Of a stretch of 64,000 bases of DNA, positions 45,722-54,521 are shown piece by piece (within the stretch, counting starts at the first letter, position 1; each line of letters starts with the position of its first letter). The position numbers and the translations under genes were made by a program. The notes under the pieces were generated by a model. That model was not told the origin of the DNA. It worked only from the letters and a program-made list of their open reading frames with translations, and searched no databases. Origin of the DNA: Dechloromonas hortensis (GTDB taxonomy: Bacteria; Pseudomonadota; Gammaproteobacteria; Burkholderiales; Rhodocyclaceae); NCBI RefSeq assembly GCF_009469765.1, contig NZ_SSSQ01000015.1, positions 1-64,000 on the forward strand. Direction: 5' to 3'.

Positions 45722-46624
45722 ATGCTCAATTACAAACACCTCCATTACTTCTGGGTCGTCGCCCAGGAAGGCAGTATTACGCGAGCCGCCGAACGCCTGG
45801 GCGTCGCTGTCCAGACGATCAGCGGCCAGCTGTCGCTGCTCGAACGGCAAATCGGCAAGGCGCTGTTCAACAGCCAGGGGCGCGGCCTGGTTCTCAGCGA
45901 GGCCGGCCGCCTGGCGCTCGGTTACGCCGACCAGATTTTCCAGCTCGGCGACGCACTGGTCGAGGCCGTGCAACAGAGCGACAACGAAACCACGCTGCGC
46001 CTGCGGGCGGGCATTTCCGACGGCATCCCCAAGCTGCTCGCCTACCGCCTGCTCTCCAAGGTTACCGCGATGCCGGCCGACGTCCGGCTGATCTGTGATG
46101 AGGGCGAGTTCGAAACCCTGCTCGCCGACCTCGCGCTGCATCGCCTCGACGTCGTGCTGACCGACCGCCCGGCGCCGGTCGGCGGCAACCTGAAACTGTT
46201 CAGTACCCGGCTCGGCGATTTCGCCACCGCGCTCTATGGCACCCCTGAACTGCTCGAACGGCATGGCGCCGACTTCCCGAACAATCTGGAAGGCGCCCCG
46301 CTACTGCTGCCCACCCGCCATAACGCACTGCGTGGCCGGATCGACCGCTGGCTGGAAAGCACCCAGACTCGACCGAAAATCGTCGGCGAATTCGAGGACA
46401 GTGCCCTGCTCACCACCTTTGGCCGCGGCGGCCTCGGCCTCTTCCCAGCGCCGCTCGCCCTCGCCGACCAGGTCGCCATCCAGCTCAATGCCCAACCGCT
46501 GGGCGGCATGGCCGGCGTCAGCGAGCAAATCTACGCCATCTCCAACGAGCGGCGCATTCGCCATCCGGCGATCGAAGTGCTCTGCGCCGCCTCGCCGGAA
46601 CTGGCTGGATCGGCAGGGGTATAA
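45722..46624 (+). CDS. nhaR: LysR-type transcriptional regulator, NhaR-like
   Basis: 300 residues from the ATG at 45722 (MLNYKHLHYFWVVAQEGSIT). The N-terminal winged helix (about 1-60) and the substrate-binding half resemble NhaR, which in E. coli activates the sodium/proton antiporter gene nhaA and pgaABCD. No nhaA is present here; the regulator diverges from htpX and may regulate it. A perfect TATAAT lies over its last codons, perhaps for dacC. Confidence 0.85.
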   Translation: MLNYKHLHYFWVVAQEGSITRAAERLGVAVQTISGQLSLLERQIGKALFNSQGRGLVLSEAGRLALGYADQIFQLGDALVEAVQQSDNETTLRLRAGISDGIPKLLAYRLLSKVTAMPADVRLICDEGEFETLLADLALHRLDVVLTDRPAPVGGNLKLFSTRLGDFATALYGTPELLERHGADFPNNLEGAPLLLPTRHNALRGRIDRWLESTQTRPKIVGEFEDSALLTTFGRGGLGLFPAPLALADQVAIQLNAQPLGGMAGVSEQIYAISNERRIRHPAIEVLCAASPELAGSAGV

Positions 46625-46625
46625 T
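46620..46625 (+). promoter_or_regulatory. Candidate -10 for the dacC operon
   Basis: TATAAT, a perfect match, 36 bp before the dacC ATG and overlapping the nhaR stop. No matching -35 is seen at 16-18 bp, so an activator or chance occurrence is possible. Confidence 0.35.
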
Positions 46626-46661
46626 TTCCGCCCCCCCAACATAAAACAAAGCAAAATCCCC

Positions 46662-47801
46662 ATGCCCCTGCTCCGTCAGATACTCCTGCTCATCCTGCCC
46701 CTGGTCTTTGTGGGCCAGGCGCTTGCCCAGCAACAACCCGTACCGCCAACGCTGGCTGCCAAGTCGTGGCTGCTGCTCGAAATGGGCTCTGGTCAACTGT
46801 TGACCGCAGAAAAGCCGGACGAGCGCCTCGAACCGGCCTCGCTGACCAAGCTGATGACCGCCTACCTGACCTTCAACGCGATACGCCAGAAGACGATCGC
46901 CATCAACCAGCCGCTACCGGTTTCGCAGAAAGCCTGGAAAACCGGCGGCTCGAAGATGTTCATCAAGGTCGACACGCAAGTTCCGGTCGAAGACCTGATC
47001 AAGGGCATGATCGTCCAGTCCGGCAATGACGCCTGCGTCACGCTGGCCGAAGGCATCGCTGGCAGCGAGGAGAATTTCGCCCAGATGATGAACCGCGAGG
47101 CGCAGCGCCTGGGCATGAAGAGCAGCCACTTCATGAACTCGACCGGCCTGCCCGACCCGCAGCACTACACCACGGCCCGCGACTTGTCGATTCTGGCCAG
47201 CGCGCTGATCCGCGATTTCCCCGAGGAATACAAGAAGTACTACTCGATGAAGGAATTCCGCTACAACAACATCACCCAGCCCAACCGCAACCGCTTGCTC
47301 TTCATCGACCCGACGGTCGACGGCGTCAAGACCGGCCATACCGATGCCGCCGGCTACTGCCTGATTTCCTCGGCCCTGCGCGACAAGCGCCGCCTGCTCT
47401 CAGTCGTCCTCGGCACCACCTCCGACAGCGCCCGCGCCAGCGAATCGCAGAAGCTGCTCAACTGGGGCTTCATCTCCTACGACGCGGTGACGCTCTACAC
47501 CAAGGAACAGCCGGTATCCGCGCTGCGCGTCTGGAAGGGCAAGGAAAGCACGGTCAAGGCCGGCTTCGTCGCCGACCTCAGCATCGCCGTACCGAAGGGT
47601 TATGCCGACAAGGTCAAGGCCGATTTCGTCGCCGATCCAAAACTGATCGCACCGATCGAGGCCGGCCAGAAGGTCGGCCTGCTGAAGGTGACGGTGGAGG
47701 GCAAGCCATACAACGAATACCCGGTCGTCGCCCTTGAAAATGTGGCACTCGGCAACATCTTCACCCGTATCATCGACACCATCCGACTCTGGTTCAACTA
47801 A
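46662..47801 (+). CDS. dacC: D-alanyl-D-alanine carboxypeptidase (PBP5/6 family)
   Basis: 379 residues from the ATG at 46662. A signal peptide ends near ALAQ (23). The serine-peptidase motifs are complete: SLTK (S60, K63), SGN (120-122) and KTG (223-225). The C-terminal domain and final amphipathic helix (IFTRIIDTIRLWFN) anchor it on the periplasmic face of the inner membrane. It trims the terminal D-Ala from peptidoglycan stem peptides. First gene of dacC-dat-ybeD-lipB-lipA. Confidence 0.95.
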   Translation: MPLLRQILLLILPLVFVGQALAQQQPVPPTLAAKSWLLLEMGSGQLLTAEKPDERLEPASLTKLMTAYLTFNAIRQKTIAINQPLPVSQKAWKTGGSKMFIKVDTQVPVEDLIKGMIVQSGNDACVTLAEGIAGSEENFAQMMNREAQRLGMKSSHFMNSTGLPDPQHYTTARDLSILASALIRDFPEEYKKYYSMKEFRYNNITQPNRNRLLFIDPTVDGVKTGHTDAAGYCLISSALRDKRRLLSVVLGTTSDSARASESQKLLNWGFISYDAVTLYTKEQPVSALRVWKGKESTVKAGFVADLSIAVPKGYADKVKADFVADPKLIAPIEAGQKVGLLKVTVEGKPYNEYPVVALENVALGNIFTRIIDTIRLWFN

Positions 47802-47805
47802 AGCC

Positions 47806-48693
47806 ATGACGCCCTACGTCGCCGACCCCGTCTATCTGAATGGCCGCTTTCTGCCGCTGGCGGAAGCGGGCATTTCGCCGCTCGACCGCGGCTTTCTGTA
47901 CGGCGACGGCGTCTATGAGCTGATTCCGGTCTATTCCCGCCGTCCCTTCCGCCTCGACGAACACCTGACGCGGCTACAGGCGACACTGGCCGGCATTAAG
48001 CTGACCAACCCACTCGATCTCGCTGGCTGGAAGGCGGTCGTCGAGCAGTTGATCGTCGCGGCACCGTGGGACGACCAATCGATCTATCTGCAGGTCACGC
48101 GCGGCGCCGACAACAAGCGCGACCATCCCTTCCCGCCACCGACGGTGCCGCCGACCGTCTTCGCCTTTGCTTCGCCGCTGGTCACCACGCCAGCCGAAGT
48201 CCGCGCCACCGGCGTCGCGGCCATCACCGTCGCCGACCAGCGCTGGGCCCGTTGCGACCTCAAGGTCATCTCCTTGCTGGCCAACATCCTGGCCCGCCAG
48301 CAGGCGGTCGAAGCGAATTGTGCCGAAGCGCTGCTGATCCGCGACGGCTACCTGAAGGAAGGCGCAGCCTCGAACATCTTCGTCGTCAAGGACGGCGTTT
48401 TGCTCGCTCCGCCGAAGACGCAACTGATGCTGCCCGGCATCACCTACGACGTGGTCATCGAACTGGCCAAGTCCGGCGGTCAACCACTGGAAATCCGTGA
48501 AATCAGCGAAAATGAACTTCGCGGCGCCGACGAGGTCTGGATGACCTCATCGACCAAGGAAATTCTCGCCATCACGACCCTCGATGGCCAGCCGGTCGGA
48601 AGCGGACCAAATGCGGGCCGGCCAGGTCCGCTCGGCGAACAGATGTGGCAGTGGTATCAGGATTTCAAGAACACGGTAATGCGCAAAGGCTGA
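47806..48693 (+). CDS. dat: D-amino-acid aminotransferase (class IV)
   Basis: 295 residues from the ATG at 47806, 4 bp after the dacC stop. The fold-type IV features are SPLDRGFLYGDGVYELIPVY (24-43), the PLP-binding Lys153 in RCDLKVISLLAN and EGAASNIFVV. It interconverts D-alanine and D-glutamate through pyridoxal phosphate. Next to a D-Ala carboxypeptidase it may recycle released D-Ala. A branched-chain or 4-amino-4-deoxychorismate role is less likely given the DGVYE pattern. Confidence 0.9.
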   Translation: MTPYVADPVYLNGRFLPLAEAGISPLDRGFLYGDGVYELIPVYSRRPFRLDEHLTRLQATLAGIKLTNPLDLAGWKAVVEQLIVAAPWDDQSIYLQVTRGADNKRDHPFPPPTVPPTVFAFASPLVTTPAEVRATGVAAITVADQRWARCDLKVISLLANILARQQAVEANCAEALLIRDGYLKEGAASNIFVVKDGVLLAPPKTQLMLPGITYDVVIELAKSGGQPLEIREISENELRGADEVWMTSSTKEILAITTLDGQPVGSGPNAGRPGPLGEQMWQWYQDFKNTVMRKG

Positions 48694-48694
48694 C

Positions 48695-48964
48695 ATGGCT
48701 TCATACAAGGACACCCTCCTCGAATTTCCCTGCGACTTTCCCCTGAAGATCATGGGCAAGGCGCACGACGAGCTCGCCCAGGTGGTGCTGACCATCGTCA
48801 CCCGGCACGCCCCCGACTTTGACGGCGCCTCGATGGAAATGCGGGCCAGCTCCGGCGGCAACTACCTGAGCCTGACCTGCACCGTGGTCGCCACCTCGAA
48901 GCCGCAGCTCGACGCGTTGTACACCGACCTGACCGCGCACCCGCTGGTCAAGGTCGTCCTCTAA
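48695..48964 (+). CDS. ybeD: YbeD/DUF493 family protein
   Basis: 89 residues starting MASYKDTLLEFPCDFPLKIM. It belongs to the small ferredoxin-like YbeD/DUF493 family, commonly placed between dacA and lipB in proteobacteria. The function is unproven; the fold resembles the regulatory ACT-like domain of allosteric enzymes. It starts 1 bp after dat and ends 14 bp before lipB. Confidence 0.92.
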   Translation: MASYKDTLLEFPCDFPLKIMGKAHDELAQVVLTIVTRHAPDFDGASMEMRASSGGNYLSLTCTVVATSKPQLDALYTDLTAHPLVKVVL

Positions 48965-48978
48965 GCCCGCCCCCGCTC

Positions 48979-49596
48979 GTGCCCCTTATCGTCAAACGGC
49001 TCGGCCGCGTCGACTACGCGCCGACCTTCCAGGCCATGCAGGATTTCACGGCCGGCCGCACGGCCGAGACGCCGGACGAAATCTGGATCGTCGAACACCC
49101 GCCGGTATACACGCTGGGTCAGGCCGGCAAGCCGGAACATATCCTGCAGGATATCGGCATCCCGCTGGTCCAGATTGACCGCGGCGGCCAGGTCACCTAT
49201 CACGGCCCCGGCCAGGTGGTGATCTATCTGCTGCTCGACCTGCACCGCCGGAAAATCAAGGTCCGCGAACTGGTCACGGCTATCGAACAGGCCGTCATTC
49301 ACCTACTCGCCACCTACGGCGTCACCGCCGAGCGGCGCGACGGGGCGCCCGGCGTCTATGTCGGTGAGGCCAAGGTCGCCGCCCTCGGCCTGCGCATCCG
49401 CCATGGCTGCAGCTATCACGGCGTTTCGCTGAACGTGGACATGGACCTTTCGCCCTTCGCCGCGATCAATCCCTGCGGCTATGCCGGCCTGAAAGTCATC
49501 CAGACCAAAGACCTGAACATTCCGCTCACCGCTCACGAGGCCGGTGAACAACTCTCTCAACACTTGCTACAGCAACTGGACATACAACATGGCTGA
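48979..49596 (+). CDS. lipB: Lipoate-protein ligase B (octanoyltransferase)
   Basis: 205 residues with a GTG start at 48979. Catalytic Cys166 (INPCGYAG) and Lys132 (GEAKVAALG) are present with RGGQVTYHGPGQ (68-79). LipB moves octanoate from acyl carrier protein to the lipoyl domains of 2-oxo-acid dehydrogenases and GcvH. It overlaps lipA by 8 bp. Confidence 0.97.
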   Translation: MPLIVKRLGRVDYAPTFQAMQDFTAGRTAETPDEIWIVEHPPVYTLGQAGKPEHILQDIGIPLVQIDRGGQVTYHGPGQVVIYLLLDLHRRKIKVRELVTAIEQAVIHLLATYGVTAERRDGAPGVYVGEAKVAALGLRIRHGCSYHGVSLNVDMDLSPFAAINPCGYAGLKVIQTKDLNIPLTAHEAGEQLSQHLLQQLDIQHG

Positions 49597-50533
49597 AAAA
49601 GGCGTCAAACAAAAAGGCGAACTGAAAACCGCGCGCATTCCCATCAAGATCGTGCCGGTCGACCAGCCGCTGCGCAAGCCGGAATGGATCCGCGTCAAGG
49701 CCGGCAACAGCGCCGGCCGCTTCGGCGAAATCAAGTCGATGCTGCGCGAAAAGAAACTGCACACGGTCTGCGAAGAAGCCGCCTGCCCGAACATCGGCGA
49801 ATGCTTCGGGCGCGGCACGGCGACCTTCATGATCCTCGGCGACATCTGCACCCGGCGCTGCCCGTTCTGCGACGTCGGCCACGGCCAGCCGCTGCCGCCC
49901 AACCCGAACGAGCCGCGCGAACTGGCCGACTCGGTATCGTCGCTGAAGCTGAATTATGTCGTCATCACCAGCGTCGACCGCGACGACCTGCGCGACGGCG
50001 GCGCCCAGCACTTCGTCGATGTCGTGCGCGCCGTGCGCGAAGCCTCGCCGAGCACCACCATCGAAACCCTGGTCCCGGACTTCCGCGGCCGGCTCGACGT
50101 CGCGCTCGACGTGCTCGGCCAGGGCCTGCCCGACGTCCTCAACCACAACATGGAAACCGTGCCCCGTCTCTACAAGCAGGCGCGCCCGGGCGCCGACTAC
50201 CAGCACTCGCTGGACCTGATGAAGCAGTTCAAGGCGCGTTATCCGGACGTCAAGACCAAGTCCGGCCTGATGGTCGGCCTCGGCGAGACCGATGAGGAAA
50301 TCCTCGGCGTCATGCGCGACCTGCGCGCCCACGATGTCGAAATGCTGACCATCGGCCAGTACCTCGCCCCGTCCGGTCACCACCTGCCGGTCAGCCGCTA
50401 CGTGCATCCCGACACCTTCAAGATGTACGAGGAAGAAGCCAAGAAAATGGGCTTCAGCGGCGCCGCCTGTGCCCCGATGGTCCGATCCAGCTACTGGGCC
50501 GACCAGCAGGCGCATAGCGCCGGCGTGGCCTGA
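49589..50533 (+). CDS. lipA: Lipoyl synthase
   Basis: 314 residues from the ATG at 49589 (MAEKGVKQKGELKTARIPIK). Both iron-sulfur clusters are encoded: the auxiliary cluster Cys C61, C66, C72 (CEEAACPNIGEC) with the C-terminal RSSY Ser, and the radical-SAM CxxxCxxC C87, C91, C94. LipA inserts two sulfurs into octanoylated lipoyl domains. Last gene of the operon. Confidence 0.98.
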   Translation: MAEKGVKQKGELKTARIPIKIVPVDQPLRKPEWIRVKAGNSAGRFGEIKSMLREKKLHTVCEEAACPNIGECFGRGTATFMILGDICTRRCPFCDVGHGQPLPPNPNEPRELADSVSSLKLNYVVITSVDRDDLRDGGAQHFVDVVRAVREASPSTTIETLVPDFRGRLDVALDVLGQGLPDVLNHNMETVPRLYKQARPGADYQHSLDLMKQFKARYPDVKTKSGLMVGLGETDEEILGVMRDLRAHDVEMLTIGQYLAPSGHHLPVSRYVHPDTFKMYEEEAKKMGFSGAACAPMVRSSYWADQQAHSAGVA

Positions 50534-50555
50534 ACCCGATACGCTCCCTCGCCCC

Positions 50556-51086
50556 CTAACGGCCGGGCGGCGGGGGCGGCGGAGAACCCGGCGGGGGCGG
50601 CGGAATACCGACATCCGCCGCCTTCACCGGCTTCGAATAAGAGACATTGCCCGGCACCGGCACGCGATGTCCTTTCGAATACATGCACTGAATATAGGCA
50701 TTGTCGTACTGGCGCTGCGTCCCGTAAGCCGAGCTACGCGCCGTATCGGTCCCGACCGCACTGCCCATCAGCAAACCGGCCCCGGCTCCGACGGCTGCGC
50801 CCTGGGCATTGCCACCGATTGCAGCACCGGCGGCTGCACCGACTGCCGTCCCGACCGCTGCGCTGGTCACCGCCGACTGCCGTGCCGCCTGGTCGGCAGT
50901 CTTGCCACCATTCAGAACGAACGCGTACTCGCGGCAATAGGCATCATCGGCCCGGAAACTGTCAAGGCTCTGCCCGGTTCCCGGCAAGACCATCACGCTC
51001 GGCCCGGTCGGCAAAACGGTACATGCCCCAAGCAGCAATGCGCCTGCGATCAGGCCAACCGGACGTAGAAATTTATTGTCACGCAT
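50556..51086 (-). CDS. Glycine-zipper lipoprotein
   Basis: 176 residues from the ATG at 51086 (MRDNKFLRPVGLIAGALLLG). A lipobox LGAC places the lipidated Cys at 22. The middle (about 92-120) is a glycine zipper (GTAVGAAAGAAIGG) typical of outer-membrane-associated proteins of the YMGG/Rick_17kDa type, and the C-terminus is a polyproline stretch. Function is unknown; such proteins may oligomerise in the outer membrane. It starts 2 bp after the upstream gene, so they form an operon. Confidence 0.85.
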   Translation of the reverse strand: MRDNKFLRPVGLIAGALLLGACTVLPTGPSVMVLPGTGQSLDSFRADDAYCREYAFVLNGGKTADQAARQSAVTSAAVGTAVGAAAGAAIGGNAQGAAVGAGAGLLMGSAVGTDTARSSAYGTQRQYDNAYIQCMYSKGHRVPVPGNVSYSKPVKAADVGIPPPPPGSPPPPPPGR

Positions 51087-51088
51087 GA

Positions 51089-51421
51089 TTACCTCTCCGG
51101 TTGGGGCAGCACTTTCTGCCAGCCGTCGGGACATTCCTTGACGTAGGGGTAGTAGCCCTTGGCACTGCGGCAGTAATGCCAGTACTGCTGCGTGGCCGGC
51201 TCAGCCGGCGCCTCCCGCTGTTCGATATAGACCGGGGGGATCGGGGCTGGAACAACCACGACCTGCGGCTGGTAATACCAGGGTGGCGGATAGCCCCATG
51301 GTCCCCAGTACGGTCCGATACCGTAATACACCCCGACCCGGCCACCATGAGCCGAGGCGCTGCCCGCCACCGCGCTCAGTGCAAGGATTAAAAGGACCGC
51401 CAGTCGCCTGGTCGCTTTCAT
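51089..51421 (-). CDS. Secreted Trp/Tyr/Pro-rich small protein
   Basis: 110 residues. A clear signal peptide (cleavage near ASA, 24) precedes a segment rich in Tyr, Trp, Pro and Gly (YYGIGPYWGPWGYPPPWYY) and a C-terminal motif HYCRSAKGYYPYVKECPDGW with two Cys likely forming one disulfide. Small periplasmic proteins ending with this C-xn-YYPYV-xn-C-xx-W pattern are common in betaproteobacteria but uncharacterised. It is the first gene of a two-gene operon with the glycine-zipper lipoprotein. Confidence 0.8.
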   Translation of the reverse strand: MKATRRLAVLLILALSAVAGSASAHGGRVGVYYGIGPYWGPWGYPPPWYYQPQVVVVPAPIPPVYIEQREAPAEPATQQYWHYCRSAKGYYPYVKECPDGWQKVLPQPER

Positions 51422-51505
51422 GAGAACACCTGCTCTTCCATTGACTGATCTAAAAGATAGTCAATTTTAGGGCGAGCCGGAAAAACAAATTGCTACAAGT
51501 TGTAA

Positions 51506-51541
51506 GCAGGTGGCCGCCCGTCGCTCCGGGCGGCCACCTGC
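51506..51541 (-). terminator. Strong hairpin after the CoA hydrolase gene
   Basis: A perfect 15-bp GC-rich inverted repeat with a 6-nt loop starting about 20 bp after the CoA hydrolase stop. No long T-run follows on the minus strand, so it may stabilise the mRNA end or act with Rho. Confidence 0.6.
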
Positions 51542-51560
51542 AGTGGGCAACGATGCGCCC

Positions 51561-52856
51561 TTAGAGCAGCTTCATCTTTTTTGCCGCCTCACGCAGTTCA
51601 CCGCGGAAGTCCGGGTGGGCGATGCCGATCAGTGCTTCGCAGCGTTGCTTGGCAGTCTTGCCGCGCAATTGGGCGACGCCGAACTCGGTGACGACATAGT
51701 TGATGTCGTTCTTGCTGGTCGAGACATGCGTCCCGGCCGACAGCGTCGGCACGATGCGGGAAATGGTGTCGTTCTTGGCAGTAGACGGCAGCACGATGAA
51801 GGCTTTGCCGCCGTTCGAACGATTCGCCGCACGGACGAAGTCGGCCTGGCCGCCGGTACCCGAGTAGGGGGCAAAACCGAGGCTTTCCGAACCGCACTGG
51901 CCCATGAAGTCGATCTGCATGGTGGCGTTGATCGCATGCAGGTTGTCGTTCTGCCCGGCCAGGAAGGGATCGTTGGTGAAGTCGACCGGGTGCATTTCGA
52001 GCGCCGGGTTGCGGTGCATGAACTGGTAGAGCTTCTTCGAGCCGAGGGCGAAGGTGGCCAGCATCTTGCCGTGGTGGTAGTTCTTCTTGCGGTTGGTGAC
52101 GACGCCGGCTTCGACCAGGGTCATGATGCCGTCACCGACCATTTCGGTATGGATGCCGAGATCGCGCTTGTCGGTCAGCTGCATGACCACAGCGTCGGGA
52201 ATACCGCCGTAGCCAATCTGTAGTGTCGCGCCATCGGGAATCATGTCGGCGACGTACTTGCCGATCGCTTCCTGGACCGGGCCGATTTTCGGCAGGCCGA
52301 CTTCGAGGATCGGATCGTCGCTCTCGCACAGCGCGGCGACCTGGGAAATGTGGACATGGCAATCGCCATTGGCGAAAGGCACGTTCGGGTTCACTTCGAG
52401 AACGACGACGCGGGCCTTTTCAATGGCCGCCATCGTGTAGTCGGCGGCCAGCGCCAGCGAGAAGAAACCGTGCTCGTCCATTGGCGAAGCCATGCTGAAG
52501 ACGACATCGGCCGGCGTCTGGTCGCGGTTGATCAGTTGCGGCAGTTCCGAGAAATAGGCAGGAATGTAGTCGATCCAGCCCTCCTGGCCGCCGGCGCGCG
52601 AGGCGCCACTGAAGAAGTAGGCGGTATGGCGAACGTGTTCGGTGGTTTCCGGATCGAAATAGCCGTATTTGCGCACCGGCAGGATCTGCGACACGGTGAC
52701 GTCGCGGAAATCGCGGCGCGCTTCGGACAGCGCCGTCAGCAGCGCCGGCGGCTCGCCGACCGCGGTCGGCACGACGATGGTGTCGCCGTTCTTGACGACA
52801 CGGATCGCATCGGCGGCGGCCATGCGCTTCTGTTGATACAAACCCTTTGCTGACAT
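51561..52856 (-). CDS. Acetyl-CoA hydrolase/CoA transferase family protein
   Basis: 431 residues from the ATG at 52856 (MSAKGLYQQKRMAAADAIRV), preceded by GAGGAGA. The C-terminal domain carries SLGFAPYSGTGGQADFVRAA, with the GxGGQxDF motif of the Cat1/ACH1 family, whose enzymes transfer CoA from acyl-CoA to acetate, succinate or water. Typical substrates are acetyl-, propionyl- and 4-hydroxybutyryl-CoA; the exact one cannot be read here. It is monocistronic, with an inverted repeat upstream (52946-52961). Confidence 0.9.
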   Translation of the reverse strand: MSAKGLYQQKRMAAADAIRVVKNGDTIVVPTAVGEPPALLTALSEARRDFRDVTVSQILPVRKYGYFDPETTEHVRHTAYFFSGASRAGGQEGWIDYIPAYFSELPQLINRDQTPADVVFSMASPMDEHGFFSLALAADYTMAAIEKARVVVLEVNPNVPFANGDCHVHISQVAALCESDDPILEVGLPKIGPVQEAIGKYVADMIPDGATLQIGYGGIPDAVVMQLTDKRDLGIHTEMVGDGIMTLVEAGVVTNRKKNYHHGKMLATFALGSKKLYQFMHRNPALEMHPVDFTNDPFLAGQNDNLHAINATMQIDFMGQCGSESLGFAPYSGTGGQADFVRAANRSNGGKAFIVLPSTAKNDTISRIVPTLSAGTHVSTSKNDINYVVTEFGVAQLRGKTAKQRCEALIGIAHPDFRGELREAAKKMKLL

Positions 52857-52960
52857 TTCTTCTCCTCGTTTCGTTTTATTAGAAAATATCGATGCTCGCA
52901 CGGCGGTCAGACCAATCTCCTGACCAAGATCAAAATTCGATGCTTATTGCATTGTAGCAA

Positions 52961-54103
52961 TCAAGGCTTGCGGTTGCTGCCAGCCACCATGCGGATTTCA
53001 AACAGGCGGCATTCGAGCGGCCCGTTGAACAGCGGTGTCTTGCGGCTCGGCTTCAGACCGACCAGTTTCGGTAAACGCAGGTCGGCGGTGAAGAAAAAGC
53101 AGTTCCAGCTGGCCCAGTGTTTTTTCAGCGCCGAACCCAGTTCGGGGTAGAACGCGGCCAGTTCCTCCTGCTCACCGATCCGTTCCCCATAAGGTGGGTT
53201 CGCCACCATGATGCCATGCTCGGTTAGTGGCTGGGTTTCCAGCACATCGGCGCGATCGACCGTCACCACGCCGCCAAAACCGGCTTCCTGCAGATTGCGC
53301 CGGGTGGCGCGTACTGCCTGCTCGTCGATGTCGTAGCCGCGGATTTCCAGCGGCTCGGCCGGCTTGACGCGCGCCTCGGCGGCGCTGCGGATATTCGCCC
53401 AGTTCAGTGCTTCGAACTTGGCCAGCCGCTCGAACGAGAAGCCGCGATCGAGGCCGGGCGCCCGGTCGAGCGCGACCTGCACGGCTTCGAGCAGGAAGGT
53501 GCCGCTGCCGCACATCGGGTCGACCAGCGGCGTACCCGGCTGCCAGCCGGTCATTTTCAGGATGCCGGCCGCCAGGTTTTCCTTCAGCGGCGCATCGACG
53601 CTGGCCTTACGGAAACCGCGCTGCCACAGGGGTTGACCCGAGGTGTCGAGGTACAGCGTGCATTCGTTCTCGGTCAGGAAAACATGGACGCTGACATCCG
53701 GATTGCGCGTCTCGATGTTCGGCCGTTCGCCGAGGTCTTCGCGGAAGCGGTCGCAAACGGCATCCTTGACGCGCAGCGTGACGAAGTCGAGCGACTTGAG
53801 CGGACACTTGATCGCCGTCGTGACGACGCGCATGGTGCGCGAAACGGCAAAGTGGTTCGGCCACAACTGGCGGACGGCCAGCCGGTAGATATCCTCTTCC
53901 TTGGCGTAGGGCCCCTTGACGATATGCCAGAGGATGCGTGTCGCCAGGCGGGATTCGAGGTTGGCGCGGTAACAGACCGACCAGTCGCCGGAAAAGAACA
54001 CCCCGCCGGCCGTCGACCGCAGCTCTTCGCCGCCGACGGCACGCAGTTCCTCGAGCAGCAGTTCTTCCAGCCCGCGCGGGCAAATCGCAAAATATTTATT
54101 CAT
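52961..54103 (-). CDS. rlmL: THUMP-domain 23S rRNA methyltransferase (RlmL N-terminal half type)
   Basis: 380 residues: an N-terminal THUMP part (about 1-160) and a class I methyltransferase fold with DPMCGSGTF (195-203) and the NPPYGER motif (302-308) of N2-guanine methylases. It resembles the RlmL half of the E. coli RlmKL fusion, which methylates G2445 of 23S rRNA; the RlmK half is absent here. It lies 1 bp downstream of hemJ in an operon. Confidence 0.88.
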   Translation of the reverse strand: MNKYFAICPRGLEELLLEELRAVGGEELRSTAGGVFFSGDWSVCYRANLESRLATRILWHIVKGPYAKEEDIYRLAVRQLWPNHFAVSRTMRVVTTAIKCPLKSLDFVTLRVKDAVCDRFREDLGERPNIETRNPDVSVHVFLTENECTLYLDTSGQPLWQRGFRKASVDAPLKENLAAGILKMTGWQPGTPLVDPMCGSGTFLLEAVQVALDRAPGLDRGFSFERLAKFEALNWANIRSAAEARVKPAEPLEIRGYDIDEQAVRATRRNLQEAGFGGVVTVDRADVLETQPLTEHGIMVANPPYGERIGEQEELAAFYPELGSALKKHWASWNCFFFTADLRLPKLVGLKPSRKTPLFNGPLECRLFEIRMVAGSNRKP

Positions 54104-54104
54104 C

Positions 54105-54521
54105 TCAGAAAGGCTTCAGGACAACGAGGAAAAGCACAACGAGCAGCACGACAACCGGCAGTTCGTTATAGAAACGGAACCAGACATGGCTTTTGCGGTT
54201 GCGGCCCTGCTGAAAATCTCTCAGGACCAGGCCGCAATGCCAGTGATAGGCGGCGAGGACGGCGACCAAGGTGGTCTTGGCATGCAGCCAGCCACCGCTG
54301 AAACCGTAGGCAAACCACAGCCAGAAACCGAGCGCGATCGCCAGAATACCGAGCGGCGTCATGAATTTGAAGAGCTTGCCCGCCATCAACAGCAGGCGGT
54401 CCCGCTCGGCGACGCTATCGGCCGGCACCATCGCCAGATTGACGAAAATACGCGGCAGGTAGAACAGACCGGCGAACCACGAAATGACCATCCAGATATG
54501 CAAGGTCTTCACGACGAGCAT
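54105..54521 (-). CDS. hemJ: HemJ-type protoporphyrinogen oxidase (UPF0093/CopD-like membrane protein)
   Basis: 138 residues with four hydrophobic segments. KTLHIWMVISWFAGLFYLPR contains the conserved His8, and WFRFYNELPVVV holds the conserved Arg/Asn-Glu segment of the HemJ family, which oxidises protoporphyrinogen IX to protoporphyrin IX in haem synthesis. It may alternatively be a CopD-like protein. It overlaps the upstream SDR by 13 bp and precedes the methyltransferase by 1 bp. Confidence 0.82.
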   Translation of the reverse strand: MLVVKTLHIWMVISWFAGLFYLPRIFVNLAMVPADSVAERDRLLLMAGKLFKFMTPLGILAIALGFWLWFAYGFSGGWLHAKTTLVAVLAAYHWHCGLVLRDFQQGRNRKSHVWFRFYNELPVVVLLVVLFLVVLKPF

